Below, one piece after another: positions 43,015 to 51,921 of a DNA stretch of 64,000 nt (positions are counted from its first letter, which is position 1; each line of letters starts with the position of its first letter). Origin of the DNA: Flavobacteriia bacterium (lineage in GTDB: Bacteria > Bacteroidota > Bacteroidia > Flavobacteriales > Schleiferiaceae); contig JABXHW010000050.1 in assembly GCA_013373425.1 (NCBI GenBank), positions 25,916 through 89,915 of the forward strand, in the 5' to 3' direction. The notes under the pieces were generated by a model. The model had not been told where the DNA came from, searched no databases, and was given only the letters and a program-made list of their open reading frames with translations. The translations under genes and the position numbers were made by a program.

Positions 43015-43903
43015 ATTGCTTGGCGGCTTCTATCAAGTGACTATACACTTCTGTTGCGAGACTCTTGGGTTGAAGCACCTTCACCTTGGCGCCTAGCATG
43101 AGTATTCGCTGAATGAACTCGTAATTGGGAATCACTTTCACTTCAAACACAGTTTCATGCGTGCTGTCACGAATAATACGCTGACTCTTATGGAGGGGAA
43201 GTGTTTTGATGTATTGAGCTTGAACGGGTTCGCAGGAGAACCGCACAGTCTCCACTTTTCCACGACTGTGATCTAGTCCAACAACATTGGCGAATCGGTC
43301 ACGTGGATCTCCTGGAGGAGGAGTGAATCCTTGATCTCTAATCTTTAATTCTTCTATTCTGTCGATTCCAAATGTTCGGTCCTCGCCGTTCTGTTGCTGA
43401 CCAATGAGGTACCATCTACCTTGATATTGCTTGAGTAGAAGCGGCATTAGTGAGTAATGCTTGGTTTGATCCGACTCAAACTTGCGATAGTCGAATCCAA
43501 TCCACTTATGACTCTTCACTGCCGTTACCAAAGTGGGTAACCAACGCGTTCCCGCCCACAGGCCTTCATTCTCAAAATTGACATAGGGAGATACCTCTTT
43601 CTGCTCCTGAAGTGCTTGTCCGATAATATCAGAAACACGGGACATGCCCAGAAAATCTAGGAATTCATCCGATGCGATTTTTCCTTCCTCAGAGATGAAG
43701 TATCCGTCCTTTCCTCTGTGATAGAGGATGTCAATTCCGAAAGTGTCACGCAGATTGGTGATATCGCCTTGAACGGTTTTGGGTGTCGCTTCAAAGCCTT
43801 TGTCAATCAGCGTTCTACTCAATTGGATGGCTGACGGATACTCCTGTTCTCGAAGTGCCTCTGCGAGAGTGCCCAAGCGGGGAAGTGACAGTTGGATGTT
43901 CAT
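43004..43903 (-). CDS. WYL-domain transcriptional regulator
   Basis: 299 residues: an N-terminal winged helix-turn-helix (SAIQLSRTLIDKGFEATPKTVQGDITNLRDTF, about 24-55) and a WYL domain (about 130-215) with KWIGFDYRKF, MPLLLKQYQGRWYLIGQ and FGIDRIEEL. A C-terminal extension (residues 230-295) follows. WYL regulators sense ligands such as nucleic acids or small molecules and often control stress or defence genes. Here it heads the operon ending in menB. The divergent ion-channel gene shares the intergenic region, which contains a perfect 7-bp inverted repeat. Confidence 0.87.
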   Translation of the reverse strand: MNIQLSLPRLGTLAEALREQEYPSAIQLSRTLIDKGFEATPKTVQGDITNLRDTFGIDILYHRGKDGYFISEEGKIASDEFLDFLGMSRVSDIIGQALQEQKEVSPYVNFENEGLWAGTRWLPTLVTAVKSHKWIGFDYRKFESDQTKHYSLMPLLLKQYQGRWYLIGQQQNGEDRTFGIDRIEELKIRDQGFTPPPGDPRDRFANVVGLDHSRGKVETVRFSCEPVQAQYIKTLPLHKSQRIIRDSTHETVFEVKVIPNYEFIQRILMLGAKVKVLQPKSLATEVYSHLIEAAKQYEQ

Positions 43904-43939
43904 GGTAGCTAAGGTAAGAACTACGCCGAAGCTTCACAC

Positions 43940-43958
43940 ATTCTGCGAAAGGCAGAAT
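43940..43958. promoter_or_regulatory. Inverted repeat between WYL regulator and ion-channel gene
   Basis: ATTCTGC-GAAAG-GCAGAAT, a perfect 7-bp dyad 37 nt before the regulator start and 35 nt before the ion-channel start. Possible operator for the adjacent WYL protein (inference). Confidence 0.45.
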
Positions 43959-43981
43959 CGCCAGAGCCTCATCAAAATACC

Positions 43982-43989
43982 TATATTCG
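43982..43989 (+). promoter_or_regulatory. -7-like box just before the ion-channel gene
   Basis: TATATTCG ends 3 nt before the ATG at 43993; same layout as at dapF, recR and the symporter gene. Confidence 0.4.
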
Positions 43990-43992
43990 AGT

Positions 43993-44805
43993 ATGAGTTG
44001 GAAACCCCGTCTACGCCGAATTATTTTTGAGTCCGACACTCCTTCAGGAAAGGCCTTTGATGTCATTTTAATTTGGGCGATTGTAGCCAGTATTCTCATC
44101 GTACTTCTAGATAGTGTGGAGCATCTGCACTCCAAGTATGGACTCCTTTTTAAGTGGTTAGAGTGGGGATTCACCATCCTATTTACCATCGAGTATCTCC
44201 TTCGCATCATCATCACTCCAAAGCCGAAGTCTTATACACTTTCATTTTTGGGGATTATCGATCTAATCTCGATTCTCCCTACCTATATGAGCATTTTCAT
44301 TGGCGGTCCGCAGTACCTCATAGTGATACGCGGATTACGCATTCTGCGCGTATTTCGAGTTCTTAAGTTGTACCATTACAGTAGAGATGGAGTCATTATG
44401 CTTCGTGCGCTTATCGAGAGCTCGCGCAAGATTTCCGTGTTCATTCTATCCATTGTAATACTCGTTACTATACTCGGTTCCTTGATGTATGTTATTGAAG
44501 GAGCTGATAGTGGTTTCAAGGATATTCCCAATTCTATCTATTGGGCAATTGTAACCTTATCAACTGTGGGTTATGGCGATATCTCTCCTGAAACGCCACT
44601 TGGAAAAATGCTCGCCAGTTTAATAATGTTGTTGGGCTATGGGATCATCGCTGTGCCTACCGGAATAGTGACATCTGAGTTTGTTCACGCTCGAAAAAAT
44701 CAGAAATCTGAAGATTCAGGAGTGAAGTGTGAAAATTGCGGAGCGGAGCAACACCCTGATAAGGCAGTTCATTGCTATAATTGTGGTAGAAGATTATCAA
44801 GCTAA
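43993..44805 (+). CDS. Voltage-gated potassium-channel-like protein with zinc ribbon
   Basis: 270 residues with six membrane segments. S4 carries regularly spaced arginines (VIRGLRILRVFRVLKL, about 115-131). The pore helix has the K+ selectivity filter TLSTVGYGD (about 189-197). At the extreme C-terminus is a soluble zinc ribbon with two CxxC pairs: CENCGAEQHPDKAVHCYNCG. The channel part fits the Kv/KvAP-like family. The ribbon is an unusual ending that could sense metal or bind a partner. It is followed 16 nt later by ybjQ. Confidence 0.9.
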   Translation: MSWKPRLRRIIFESDTPSGKAFDVILIWAIVASILIVLLDSVEHLHSKYGLLFKWLEWGFTILFTIEYLLRIIITPKPKSYTLSFLGIIDLISILPTYMSIFIGGPQYLIVIRGLRILRVFRVLKLYHYSRDGVIMLRALIESSRKISVFILSIVILVTILGSLMYVIEGADSGFKDIPNSIYWAIVTLSTVGYGDISPETPLGKMLASLIMLLGYGIIAVPTGIVTSEFVHARKNQKSEDSGVKCENCGAEQHPDKAVHCYNCGRRLSS

Positions 44806-44821
44806 CTAAAACACACAAAAG

Positions 44822-45142
44822 ATGATTCTCACAACAACGAATTCAATTGAAGGTCAGAAGATTATCAGTTACAAAGGAGTAATTGCCGGTGAAACCATCA
44901 TTGGTGCAAACCTTTTTAAAGACCTGTTTGCTGGCATTCGCGATATCGTAGGAGGTCGCTCGGGCTCTTATGAACAAGTCTTGCTCGAAGCAAGGGAGAC
45001 CGCGATGATGGAACTCGAACAACGTGCTCGTCAACTCGGCGCTAATGCAGTAGTTGCGATTGACATCGACTATGAAGTGATCGGTTCGAATGGTAGCATG
45101 CTTATGGTGAGCGCCAGCGGAACGGCTGTGGTTGTCGAGTAA
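44822..45142 (+). CDS. YbjQ/UPF0145 family protein
   Basis: 106-residue cytoplasmic protein with the family pattern [50 protein letters not shown] and [13 protein letters not shown]. Family members form pentameric beta rings; older names call them heavy-metal-binding, which is not proven. It is likely co-transcribed with the channel gene. The stop meets the stop of csaA head-on (45142/45143) with no gap. Confidence 0.9.
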   Translation: MILTTTNSIEGQKIISYKGVIAGETIIGANLFKDLFAGIRDIVGGRSGSYEQVLLEARETAMMELEQRARQLGANAVVAIDIDYEVIGSNGSMLMVSASGTAVVVE

Positions 45143-45493
45143 TTACGAAACTCGAGTGCCGTTTGCAACCGGTCTTTCAGGTTGAAGCAGTGTGACCGCC
45201 GTGTTCGGCTCATCTGAGGCGGGAAGACCGAGAACTAAGCATTCACTTCGAACACTTCCAATCTGACGAACAGGTAGATTTACAACCGCGATGATTTGTT
45301 TACCCAGCAAGTCGTTCTCAGCATAAAGCTTCGTTATTCTAGCGGAGCTTTTTTTAATTCCCAGCGGACCAAAGTCGATTTCTAGTACCCATGCTGGAAT
45401 GCGAGCGCTTTTCAAAGCTTCAACCCCGATGATCGTCCCAGCGCGAAGCTCAGATTCAAAGAATGTATTAATATCAATCTCAGAATTGCTCAT
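45143..45493 (-). CDS. CsaA-like tRNA-binding chaperone
   Basis: 116 residues forming a single EMAP/tRNA-binding OB fold: ELRAGTIIGVEALKSARIPAWVLEIDFG, then KKSSARITKLY, then QIIAVVNLPVRQIGSVRSECLVLGLP. This is the CsaA pattern, a dimeric protein that binds tRNA and has chaperone-like activity. It overlaps the upstream cysteine-cluster gene by 14 bp. Confidence 0.9.
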   Translation of the reverse strand: MSNSEIDINTFFESELRAGTIIGVEALKSARIPAWVLEIDFGPLGIKKSSARITKLYAENDLLGKQIIAVVNLPVRQIGSVRSECLVLGLPASDEPNTAVTLLQPERPVANGTRVS

Positions 45494-45971
45494 TTAGCTT
45501 TTCTAGTATCGTGAATACTGCTGGGCAAACCGTGGCATTTTTTCGTGTCAGATTGAGGATTTGTTGCTGCTTGATGCGATCGGTATGCGGATACTCCCTG
45601 CAGGCCTTTGGTCGAACTTCGTAAATGCTGCACTTGTTGTCGGCTTCTAAAAATCGACAAGGCACGCTTTGAAGCACAAAGTCATTATCCTCATCAACAC
45701 GGAGATACTCTGCTTCAAATTCGGCGGGCTTAATCCGAAGATGTTTGCTGATGCGGTCGATATCCTTTCGAGTAAACAAAGGTCCTGTGGTCGTACAACA
45801 GTTCGCGCAGTGCAGACAATCCGTACAATCGAATACCTCTTCGTGTAGGTCGTGGATCACCCTGTCCACCTTCTTTCCATCGGCTTTAGCCAATCGACGA
45901 ACTAGCTTTTGGTGCGACTTTTTCTTCGCGCTGGAAAGTTCTTTAAGATCGGGTAGGAGCTCGTGAGACAT
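45480..45971 (-). CDS. YkgJ-family cysteine-cluster protein
   Basis: 163 residues. Eight or more cysteines in the arrangement CTDCLHCANCC and, further on, CRFLEADNKCSIYEVRPKACREYP match the YkgJ/FliB-like zinc- or iron-sulfur-binding family. The N-terminal 45 residues are basic (SSAKKKSHQKLVRRLAKADGKK). Exact role is unknown; some relatives act in methylation or metal handling. It overlaps csaA and lies 4 nt downstream of the thioredoxin-lipoprotein gene. Confidence 0.85.
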   Translation of the reverse strand: MSHELLPDLKELSSAKKKSHQKLVRRLAKADGKKVDRVIHDLHEEVFDCTDCLHCANCCTTTGPLFTRKDIDRISKHLRIKPAEFEAEYLRVDEDNDFVLQSVPCRFLEADNKCSIYEVRPKACREYPHTDRIKQQQILNLTRKNATVCPAVFTILEKLNEQF

Positions 45972-45975
45972 GGGC

Positions 45976-47205
45976 TTACTCCGCTAATAATTCCTGAATG
46001 AAAGCGTCTGTCTCTTCCGTATACGGGATGTACTCGTTCGTTCCAGGGCCATTAAATCCAGTGTGAATCAATCTTACATTTCCATTCTTATCGATGAAGA
46101 TGGAAGTGGGGTAAGACATAAAGTTGTCAATCATAGGAAGCACTTCAGCGATGCGATCACCAGAGGCTCTTCCACCGAAAACAACAGGGTAAGGTATTTC
46201 CAAGTCTTCAATCATCTTGTTGATGCTTGGACGAGCTTCTTCTAATTCACTCTTGTATTCAAAGGTCACTCCAATGAAGTTCAAGCCACGATCCGCATAT
46301 CTCGCGTGCAATTGGTTGAAATACTGGGTTTCATCCATACAATTCGGACACCAGGAGCCCATAATTTGAATGATGGTCGGTCCTGACTCCGATTGGCCGT
46401 TGAATGTGAACAGTTCTCCATTTGGAAGAGGCAGAGTAAACTCTACACCATCATATCCATCTTTGAGGAAGGTAAGCTGCGTAGGATCGCGAAGCTCAAA
46501 AGTCTCGCTCGGAATTCCCATCCACGGCTCGGCATAACCTTTACCGCTGTAGTGATAGCCTCTCAAGGTATCATTCACCAACTCTGCAGTAAAAACGTAC
46601 GCATGTGTTCCGTCAAATGTGGAGAGGTTTAGCGTGTTCCCGCACATGCTTCCTGCGAGGAAGCGGTAATCGCCGGTTTCGCGAGCGAAAGAGCCGGTAA
46701 CATTACCAGCCTCGTCCGTTTGAAACTGACCAATAGCTGGCAAGGGCTTTTCTGACGTAACCTTCGTGTGAACTTCCCAGCGCGGAGCAAGATTGTCGAA
46801 TGCATCGCATCCATCTGAGAATCGAAAATCGAGACCTTTTTCAGCTTTGAATGGAAGTCTGTAATTGTCTTGATCGAGACGAATCCAGTATCCATTCCAC
46901 AGATCCTCCGTTCTATGAACGACAAATGCGGTGGGGAAAACAGGGAGATAGAAATAGGTTGAATCTCCTTCCACTCGCGAAGAATCAACTTCAATGATTT
47001 CCTCGCCATTTTCTATGAGCAGAAGTTCGCCCCCATTCATACTGGTAAACGTGAAAGGGAGTTTGATACTGTCAACAATGGTGATTTCGGCTCTCCATAC
47101 CTCTTCAAAATTTTCCGGTGTCTCAACAACCGCGTCATCCGATTCGGAAGGAGATTGACATGCGAAGAGGGTAAGAAGAGGGAGGAAGTAAACGTATTTC
47201 TTCAT
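45976..47205 (-). CDS. Thioredoxin-like (TlpA/ResA) lipoprotein
   Basis: 409-residue envelope lipoprotein: lipobox LTLFACQS (Cys16), a beta-rich N-terminal domain (about 40-265) of the kind preceding thioredoxin folds in Bacteroidota, and a TlpA-like domain from about 275. That domain has active site GSWCPNCMDE (CPNC) and the cis-proline segment SYPTSIFIDKNG. It probably keeps cysteines of secreted or haem-binding proteins reduced. Its start overlaps the stop of the GT39 gene by 1 bp. Confidence 0.9.
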   Translation of the reverse strand: MKKYVYFLPLLTLFACQSPSESDDAVVETPENFEEVWRAEITIVDSIKLPFTFTSMNGGELLLIENGEEIIEVDSSRVEGDSTYFYLPVFPTAFVVHRTEDLWNGYWIRLDQDNYRLPFKAEKGLDFRFSDGCDAFDNLAPRWEVHTKVTSEKPLPAIGQFQTDEAGNVTGSFARETGDYRFLAGSMCGNTLNLSTFDGTHAYVFTAELVNDTLRGYHYSGKGYAEPWMGIPSETFELRDPTQLTFLKDGYDGVEFTLPLPNGELFTFNGQSESGPTIIQIMGSWCPNCMDETQYFNQLHARYADRGLNFIGVTFEYKSELEEARPSINKMIEDLEIPYPVVFGGRASGDRIAEVLPMIDNFMSYPTSIFIDKNGNVRLIHTGFNGPGTNEYIPYTEETDAFIQELLAE

Positions 47206-48908
47206 CAGTCTGGAATTAGAATCCTTACTAAGTACGTCATTTCCACAGCATCCTTACGCGTTTCATGATTCATGAACTCCCAAGTTGGCATGGTGACGGG
47301 GTAGTATGGATAGCTCTTCACAACTTCAACGGAAACTCTACTATCGTCGATAAGCTCCATGCCTTTCTCATCAATATATGCATAGGTGTTCGGATAGAAG
47401 ATTGTCGTGTCGAGCATGGTTCTGTTGATTCGATTCAATTCGAATCCCGTGCGATACGCCAAGCTGAACATGCCACGAGGTGGATGTACGTAAAGATGAT
47501 CCTCGTCGATATTCAAGGCTCTAATCTCTCTTACAACATCATCGGAAGGTTGGTATTCTGTAATTCTAGGGAAGTACAAGCCATTGATGAACACATACAT
47601 CGCCAATGCACCGAACATACTTGAAACCACCAATCGATTCAAGTTTGATCCACGCATGAATACGTATGAGCTGATAGCCATAGCAACTCCACTTATTACC
47701 CAGAGCGACCAAGATCCGTCTGGGAACACGTAAGTTCCAATGAAGATTACAATGGCGGCGGCAAGGATCACATTCAGGATTTGCAAGCTGAGTGCTATTC
47801 TGTACCACGACTTTGGCTTTTCAAATGCGATTCGCAATGTGAATTCGGAGGTGAATATGGCGGCGAAAGGCATGACTACATAGATGTAGTGTGGGAGTTT
47901 GTAATTGGACAAACTCAAAGAGAAAAACGTGAGTAAGAATCCGCCAAGCGTGAGCCATTCTTGTTTCTTTTCGCCGCGAACCACGTCCTTAATAGCTGTG
48001 ATGATTCTCCAGAATATGGCCCAAAATGCCAATAGAGACCAAGGGAAGAAACTCCAAATAAAGGTGTGCACAAAGAATAGTGGCCCCGCGTCATTCTGCC
48101 ATGGGTTATCGCCAGTAATGCGACCAAAACTCTGATCCCAATAGAAGAACTTCAGTCCACTAACTGAATCTTCTTTAACAACACCATCAGGGGTTACAAT
48201 ATTCACCACTTTTTCAGGATGAGCGTCAAATTGCTGATAGAGACCATAGCTCATCGGAATCAGTAAAATCGCTACAATTGCAATTCCCCAAAGCCATTGA
48301 GCTCTGAACAGGTCGTTGTAACGCTTACGTCCTAAGGTATAACTCACCAAAGCAAAGAGTGGTATCAGCATTCCAATAGGCCCTTTCGTCATCATCGCGA
48401 TAGCCATTGCCACAAATCCGTATATCAGATCTGAGCGCTTCTTGTAGTACAGATATGCTGTGAGTTTCCAGACCGAAATTACCACTGCTGATGTGAGAAT
48501 GGTATCCGTCCGAACATCGTTGTTCATCAATACCATAGAAAAACTGGTCATCAGCATCAGCGCCGCTACGAATCCTATTCGCTTGTTATACAGCAGGTTG
48601 CCCAACTTATAGGTGGCAATAACACCTACAGCACTAAAAAGGACACTTCCAATCTTGAAACTCCAGTTGAAGTAGCCGAAAATCCAGAAAAAGAATGAGT
48701 TCAGCCAGAATAGGAAAGGGGGCTTATCTAGATAATCTTGGCCTTGTTGAAAGACTTCTAAATACGACCCAGTCTCCACCATTTCTTTACTGATGGCGGC
48801 GTATTGAGCAGAATCGATATCGAGAATCTCAACAAATAAGCCGAGGATATACACCAATGCGGCAAAGGCGAATATCAAATTGATTGACCATCGCTTGAAT
48901 AATCCCAT
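47205..48908 (-). CDS. GT39/ArnT-like membrane glycosyltransferase
   Basis: 567 residues with about eleven membrane segments and a periplasmic C-terminal domain. The first periplasmic loop has EILDIDSAQYAAISKEM (catalytic-type acidic residues) and DKPPFLFWLNSFFFWIFG, the hallmark of dolichyl/undecaprenyl-phosphate-sugar transferases such as ArnT and PMT. NNDVRTDTIL and MTKGPIGMLIPL follow. It transfers a sugar from a lipid carrier to lipid A, a protein or a glycan outside the inner membrane; the acceptor is not predictable. TATCTTCG (minus, 48934-48941) is a candidate -7 box. Confidence 0.88.
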   Translation of the reverse strand: MGLFKRWSINLIFAFAALVYILGLFVEILDIDSAQYAAISKEMVETGSYLEVFQQGQDYLDKPPFLFWLNSFFFWIFGYFNWSFKIGSVLFSAVGVIATYKLGNLLYNKRIGFVAALMLMTSFSMVLMNNDVRTDTILTSAVVISVWKLTAYLYYKKRSDLIYGFVAMAIAMMTKGPIGMLIPLFALVSYTLGRKRYNDLFRAQWLWGIAIVAILLIPMSYGLYQQFDAHPEKVVNIVTPDGVVKEDSVSGLKFFYWDQSFGRITGDNPWQNDAGPLFFVHTFIWSFFPWSLLAFWAIFWRIITAIKDVVRGEKKQEWLTLGGFLLTFFSLSLSNYKLPHYIYVVMPFAAIFTSEFTLRIAFEKPKSWYRIALSLQILNVILAAAIVIFIGTYVFPDGSWSLWVISGVAMAISSYVFMRGSNLNRLVVSSMFGALAMYVFINGLYFPRITEYQPSDDVVREIRALNIDEDHLYVHPPRGMFSLAYRTGFELNRINRTMLDTTIFYPNTYAYIDEKGMELIDDSRVSVEVVKSYPYYPVTMPTWEFMNHETRKDAVEMTYLVRILIPD

Positions 48909-48943
48909 AGGGTAGTTGGATGTGGGTTCGATTCGAAGATAAC

Positions 48944-50665
48944 CTAGATGGCTAAATCTTCAATCATCTGTTGGATAATCTCACGTAAACTTTTCTCCAT
49001 CTCATCGTAATCGCCCGACTTCCATTCTCTATTCACAGAAAAGTAGAACTTAATCTTCGGCTCTGTGCCAGAAGGTCTAGCAGTGGTAATATCCCCATTC
49101 TCATTGACGAGTTGAATCACATTACTAGATGGTAAATTCGTAGGACGCTTTTCTCCAGTGTGTAGGTCGGTAATCTCGCCTAACTTGAAATCTCTAAGCT
49201 CAACCACTTTCTTGGATGCCAATGTTTGTGGAGGGTTTGAACGTAAGTTCTCCATAATTGCAGCAATTTCCTCAGCTCCAGAGCGACCTTTCTTCACGAT
49301 TGAAATCAAGTGTTCTTGATAGAAGCCGTACTTCTTTTGAATGTCGGCTAGATATTCAAAGAAGGAAGAGCCTTGCGATTTGGCGTATGCGGCAGCTTCA
49401 GCAATCATAAGTGCACCCGAGATTGCATCCTTATCGCGCACGAAGTCGCCGATCATATAGCCGTAACTTTCTTCAGCACCAACGATGAACTTCTTAGTTC
49501 CTTCGTAGCGATGGATTAGTTCTGCAATCCACTTGAAACCCGTGAGACAGCGCATGGATTCTACCCCGTAATTCAAGGAGATCTGTTCCATGAGATTGCT
49601 AGTAACAATGGTAGTGGCGGTAAACGACTTACTAAGGTCTACGCCTTTCTCGGCCATCTTGCTCAGCATGTATTCAAAGACAACCGCTCCGGTTTGGTTT
49701 CCGTTGAGCAATCGCATTTGCCCCTTGTGGTCGCGTACAGCAATACCGACACGGTCTGTATCTGGGTCGCATCCAATCACCAAATCGGCATTATCACGCT
49801 CAGCTTGATCTACGGCCATTTTAAGGGCCGCCGCTTCTTCTGGGTTTGGAGAATCGACGGTTGGAAAGTTTCCATCTGGATTTGATTGCTCTTTAACTAG
49901 GGATATAGAACTGAATCCAGCGGTATTAAAGGCATCCTCCATCAAAACAACGCTGGTTCCATGCAACGGGGTAAATACCACCTTTATATCATCCTTACCT
50001 TCATTTCCTAAAGAGATTCGGGCTACTTGCTGAAGGTATGCACGGTCTACATCCCGACCTATCTCTTCGATGAAGTCGTCGTTTCCATTGAACTTCACTT
50101 CGTTCAACTTAACCTTTCGAACTTCTTCGATGATAGCTTTATCGTGTGGTGGAACGAGCTGTCCTCCATCTTGCCAGTACACTTTATATCCGTTGTACTC
50201 CTTCGGATTGTGGGATGCTGTGAGAACAATTCCCGCCTGGCAGCCCAAGTGTCGGATAGTGAAGGAAAGCTCAGGAGTAGGGCGCAGGTTCTCAAATAGG
50301 AACACCTTGATTCCATTAGCTGAGAACACCTCAGCTACGCTGCTGGCTAAAGCCTGACTGTTGTTTCTTGAGTCGAATGCAATGGCCACCTTAATCGCCT
50401 CATCTCCTAATTGCTGATGCAAGTAATTCGATAGACCTTGCGTGGCTAATCCCAAAGTGTATTTGTTTACACGATTGGTACCGACGCCCATAATGCCTCT
50501 CATTCCTCCTGTGCCAAAATCGAGGTCCTTATAAAACGACTCGGTCAATTCTTCAGGCTCATTGCTCAACATTTGCTGAACCTTAGCTTGGGAATCCTTA
50601 TCAATAGGGTCTTGTAACCATTCATTTGCCTTTTGGACAATGGCAGTATCGAGGTTATGACTCAT
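48944..50665 (-). CDS. Phosphohexomutase (phosphoglucomutase/phosphomannomutase family)
   Basis: 573 residues, cytoplasmic. The catalytic phosphoserine is Ser151 in LTASHNPKEYNGYK; the metal loop is CDPDTDRVGIAV; the sugar-binding loop GAEESYGYM and the phosphate-binding loop RPSGTEPKIKFY follow. Length and the N-terminal FGTGGMRGIMG fit the PgcA/PGM2-like class (glucose-1-/glucose-1,6-bisphosphate or phosphopentomutase). It feeds nucleotide-sugar synthesis. It is 35 nt upstream of the GT39 gene start on the opposite side and 25 nt after the head-GIN gene. Confidence 0.93.
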   Translation of the reverse strand: MSHNLDTAIVQKANEWLQDPIDKDSQAKVQQMLSNEPEELTESFYKDLDFGTGGMRGIMGVGTNRVNKYTLGLATQGLSNYLHQQLGDEAIKVAIAFDSRNNSQALASSVAEVFSANGIKVFLFENLRPTPELSFTIRHLGCQAGIVLTASHNPKEYNGYKVYWQDGGQLVPPHDKAIIEEVRKVKLNEVKFNGNDDFIEEIGRDVDRAYLQQVARISLGNEGKDDIKVVFTPLHGTSVVLMEDAFNTAGFSSISLVKEQSNPDGNFPTVDSPNPEEAAALKMAVDQAERDNADLVIGCDPDTDRVGIAVRDHKGQMRLLNGNQTGAVVFEYMLSKMAEKGVDLSKSFTATTIVTSNLMEQISLNYGVESMRCLTGFKWIAELIHRYEGTKKFIVGAEESYGYMIGDFVRDKDAISGALMIAEAAAYAKSQGSSFFEYLADIQKKYGFYQEHLISIVKKGRSGAEEIAAIMENLRSNPPQTLASKKVVELRDFKLGEITDLHTGEKRPTNLPSSNVIQLVNENGDITTARPSGTEPKIKFYFSVNREWKSGDYDEMEKSLREIIQQMIEDLAI

Positions 50666-50690
50666 AGGTATGTCTTGTAAGTATTGTCAA

Positions 50691-51377
50691 TTAGTTCTTA
50701 TCCGCTCTGGTGATGTCAGCGGCTCCTGATGTGGTTCCTTCAACTTCAGGATCACCTGAAATGTAGATATCAGAAGAGCCGCTCGCTGATGCACTCACAC
50801 TTGAAGTGGCATGAATGGAGGCGTTGCTTGAGCCAGAAGAGCGCACTTCGGAAATTTGGCTTATCAAATCGAAAGCGTGTAAGTCGCTGCTACCGCTTGT
50901 TCTAACTTTTGACACCGTTGAGGTCCCAAATACCGTGGCGCTAGAAGCACCGGAACAGCGGATATTCAATCTGTCTGAAACGTCTACACCCACCTCCATT
51001 CGGCTACTTCCGCTGGAGTGTAAGTATATGTTCGTGGCATGTAACGAATTGAAGCTTTCGAGATTAACTACACCGCTAATGTCGATTTCCTCGATTTCCA
51101 CCATTGTAATGTACAGCGTGGCTTCACGGTCGAAGTCCATATCCCAATCGTCATCCCAAGAAATGGTAACACGATTGCCGTCAAAGTCGAGCTCAATATC
51201 GCCTAGGTCGTCAGAAGCAGCAATAATTTCTGGATGATCTCCCTGGCGAAGCATGACCTCGAAATTTCCATGTACTTCGAGTTCTGTGAAATCACGATCA
51301 CTGAGAGTTCTTCTCTCTTGCGCATGTAGCGTAGGGAAGAGGAAGAGAAGTCCGACTAAGGCTAGTAGGTTTTTCAT
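50691..51377 (-). CDS. Secreted head-GIN (DUF2807) domain protein
   Basis: 228 residues with a signal peptide (cut near TLHAQE). The rest is a right-handed beta-helix-like DUF2807 domain rich in Ser/Gly turns (ISGVVNLESF, SSGSSRMEVG, RSSGSSNASIHA, SASGSSDIYISG). The repeated SGSS steps are the family hallmark. It is likely periplasmic or outer-membrane attached; function unknown. Confidence 0.88.
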   Translation of the reverse strand: MKNLLALVGLLFLFPTLHAQERRTLSDRDFTELEVHGNFEVMLRQGDHPEIIAASDDLGDIELDFDGNRVTISWDDDWDMDFDREATLYITMVEIEEIDISGVVNLESFNSLHATNIYLHSSGSSRMEVGVDVSDRLNIRCSGASSATVFGTSTVSKVRTSGSSDLHAFDLISQISEVRSSGSSNASIHATSSVSASASGSSDIYISGDPEVEGTTSGAADITRADKN

Positions 51378-51426
51378 GACGGTCGATGTTTTGCACTAAT
51401 TTAAGGAAGAACAGTGCTAAACCGAC

Positions 51427-51921
51427 CTATCTGAGGCGTCTTCTGCGTAGATCGGCCATTTTTACCGCCGCAACCGCTGCTTCAACGCCCTTGTTTCCGT
51501 GTTCACCACCCGAGCGCGCACGGCTTTGCTCGATATTCATATCGGTCAATACACAGAAGATGGTTGGAGCATTATAGGTGTGATTCAACTGCACCAAGCC
51601 TTGAGTAACGCCATCACATACAAAGTCGAAATGACGCGTTTCCCCCTGAATAACTACGCCGATTGTGATAACGGCATCAACTGCTTCCGACTCAAGTATG
51701 CACCTTGCACCGAATGGTAGCTCGAAAGAGCCAGGCACATTCTCACGAATGATATTGTCTGGTGTAACTCCTAAGTCGAGCAATGTCTCGTAAGCACCGT
51801 TGAAGAGACCTTCGGTGATTTCTTCGTTCCATTCAGAAACGACAATGCCGAAGCGCATGCTGGATGCGTTCGGCATTGTGTTCTTATCGTAGTTCGATAA
51901 ATTCTTGTTGGCTGTGGCCAT
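51427..51921 (-). CDS. ribH: 6,7-Dimethyl-8-ribityllumazine synthase
   Basis: Penultimate step of riboflavin synthesis. The 164 residues show the conserved FGIVVSEWNEEIT, NVPGSFELPFGAR, GVVIQGETRHFDFVCDGV (catalytic His in the RHFDFV segment) and an SRARSGGEHGNKGVEAA end. Its start overlaps the TPR gene stop by 1 bp, so the two are coupled. No FMN riboswitch was noticed upstream, and none is expected inside an operon. Confidence 0.95.
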   Translation of the reverse strand: MATANKNLSNYDKNTMPNASSMRFGIVVSEWNEEITEGLFNGAYETLLDLGVTPDNIIRENVPGSFELPFGARCILESEAVDAVITIGVVIQGETRHFDFVCDGVTQGLVQLNHTYNAPTIFCVLTDMNIEQSRARSGGEHGNKGVEAAVAAVKMADLRRRRLR

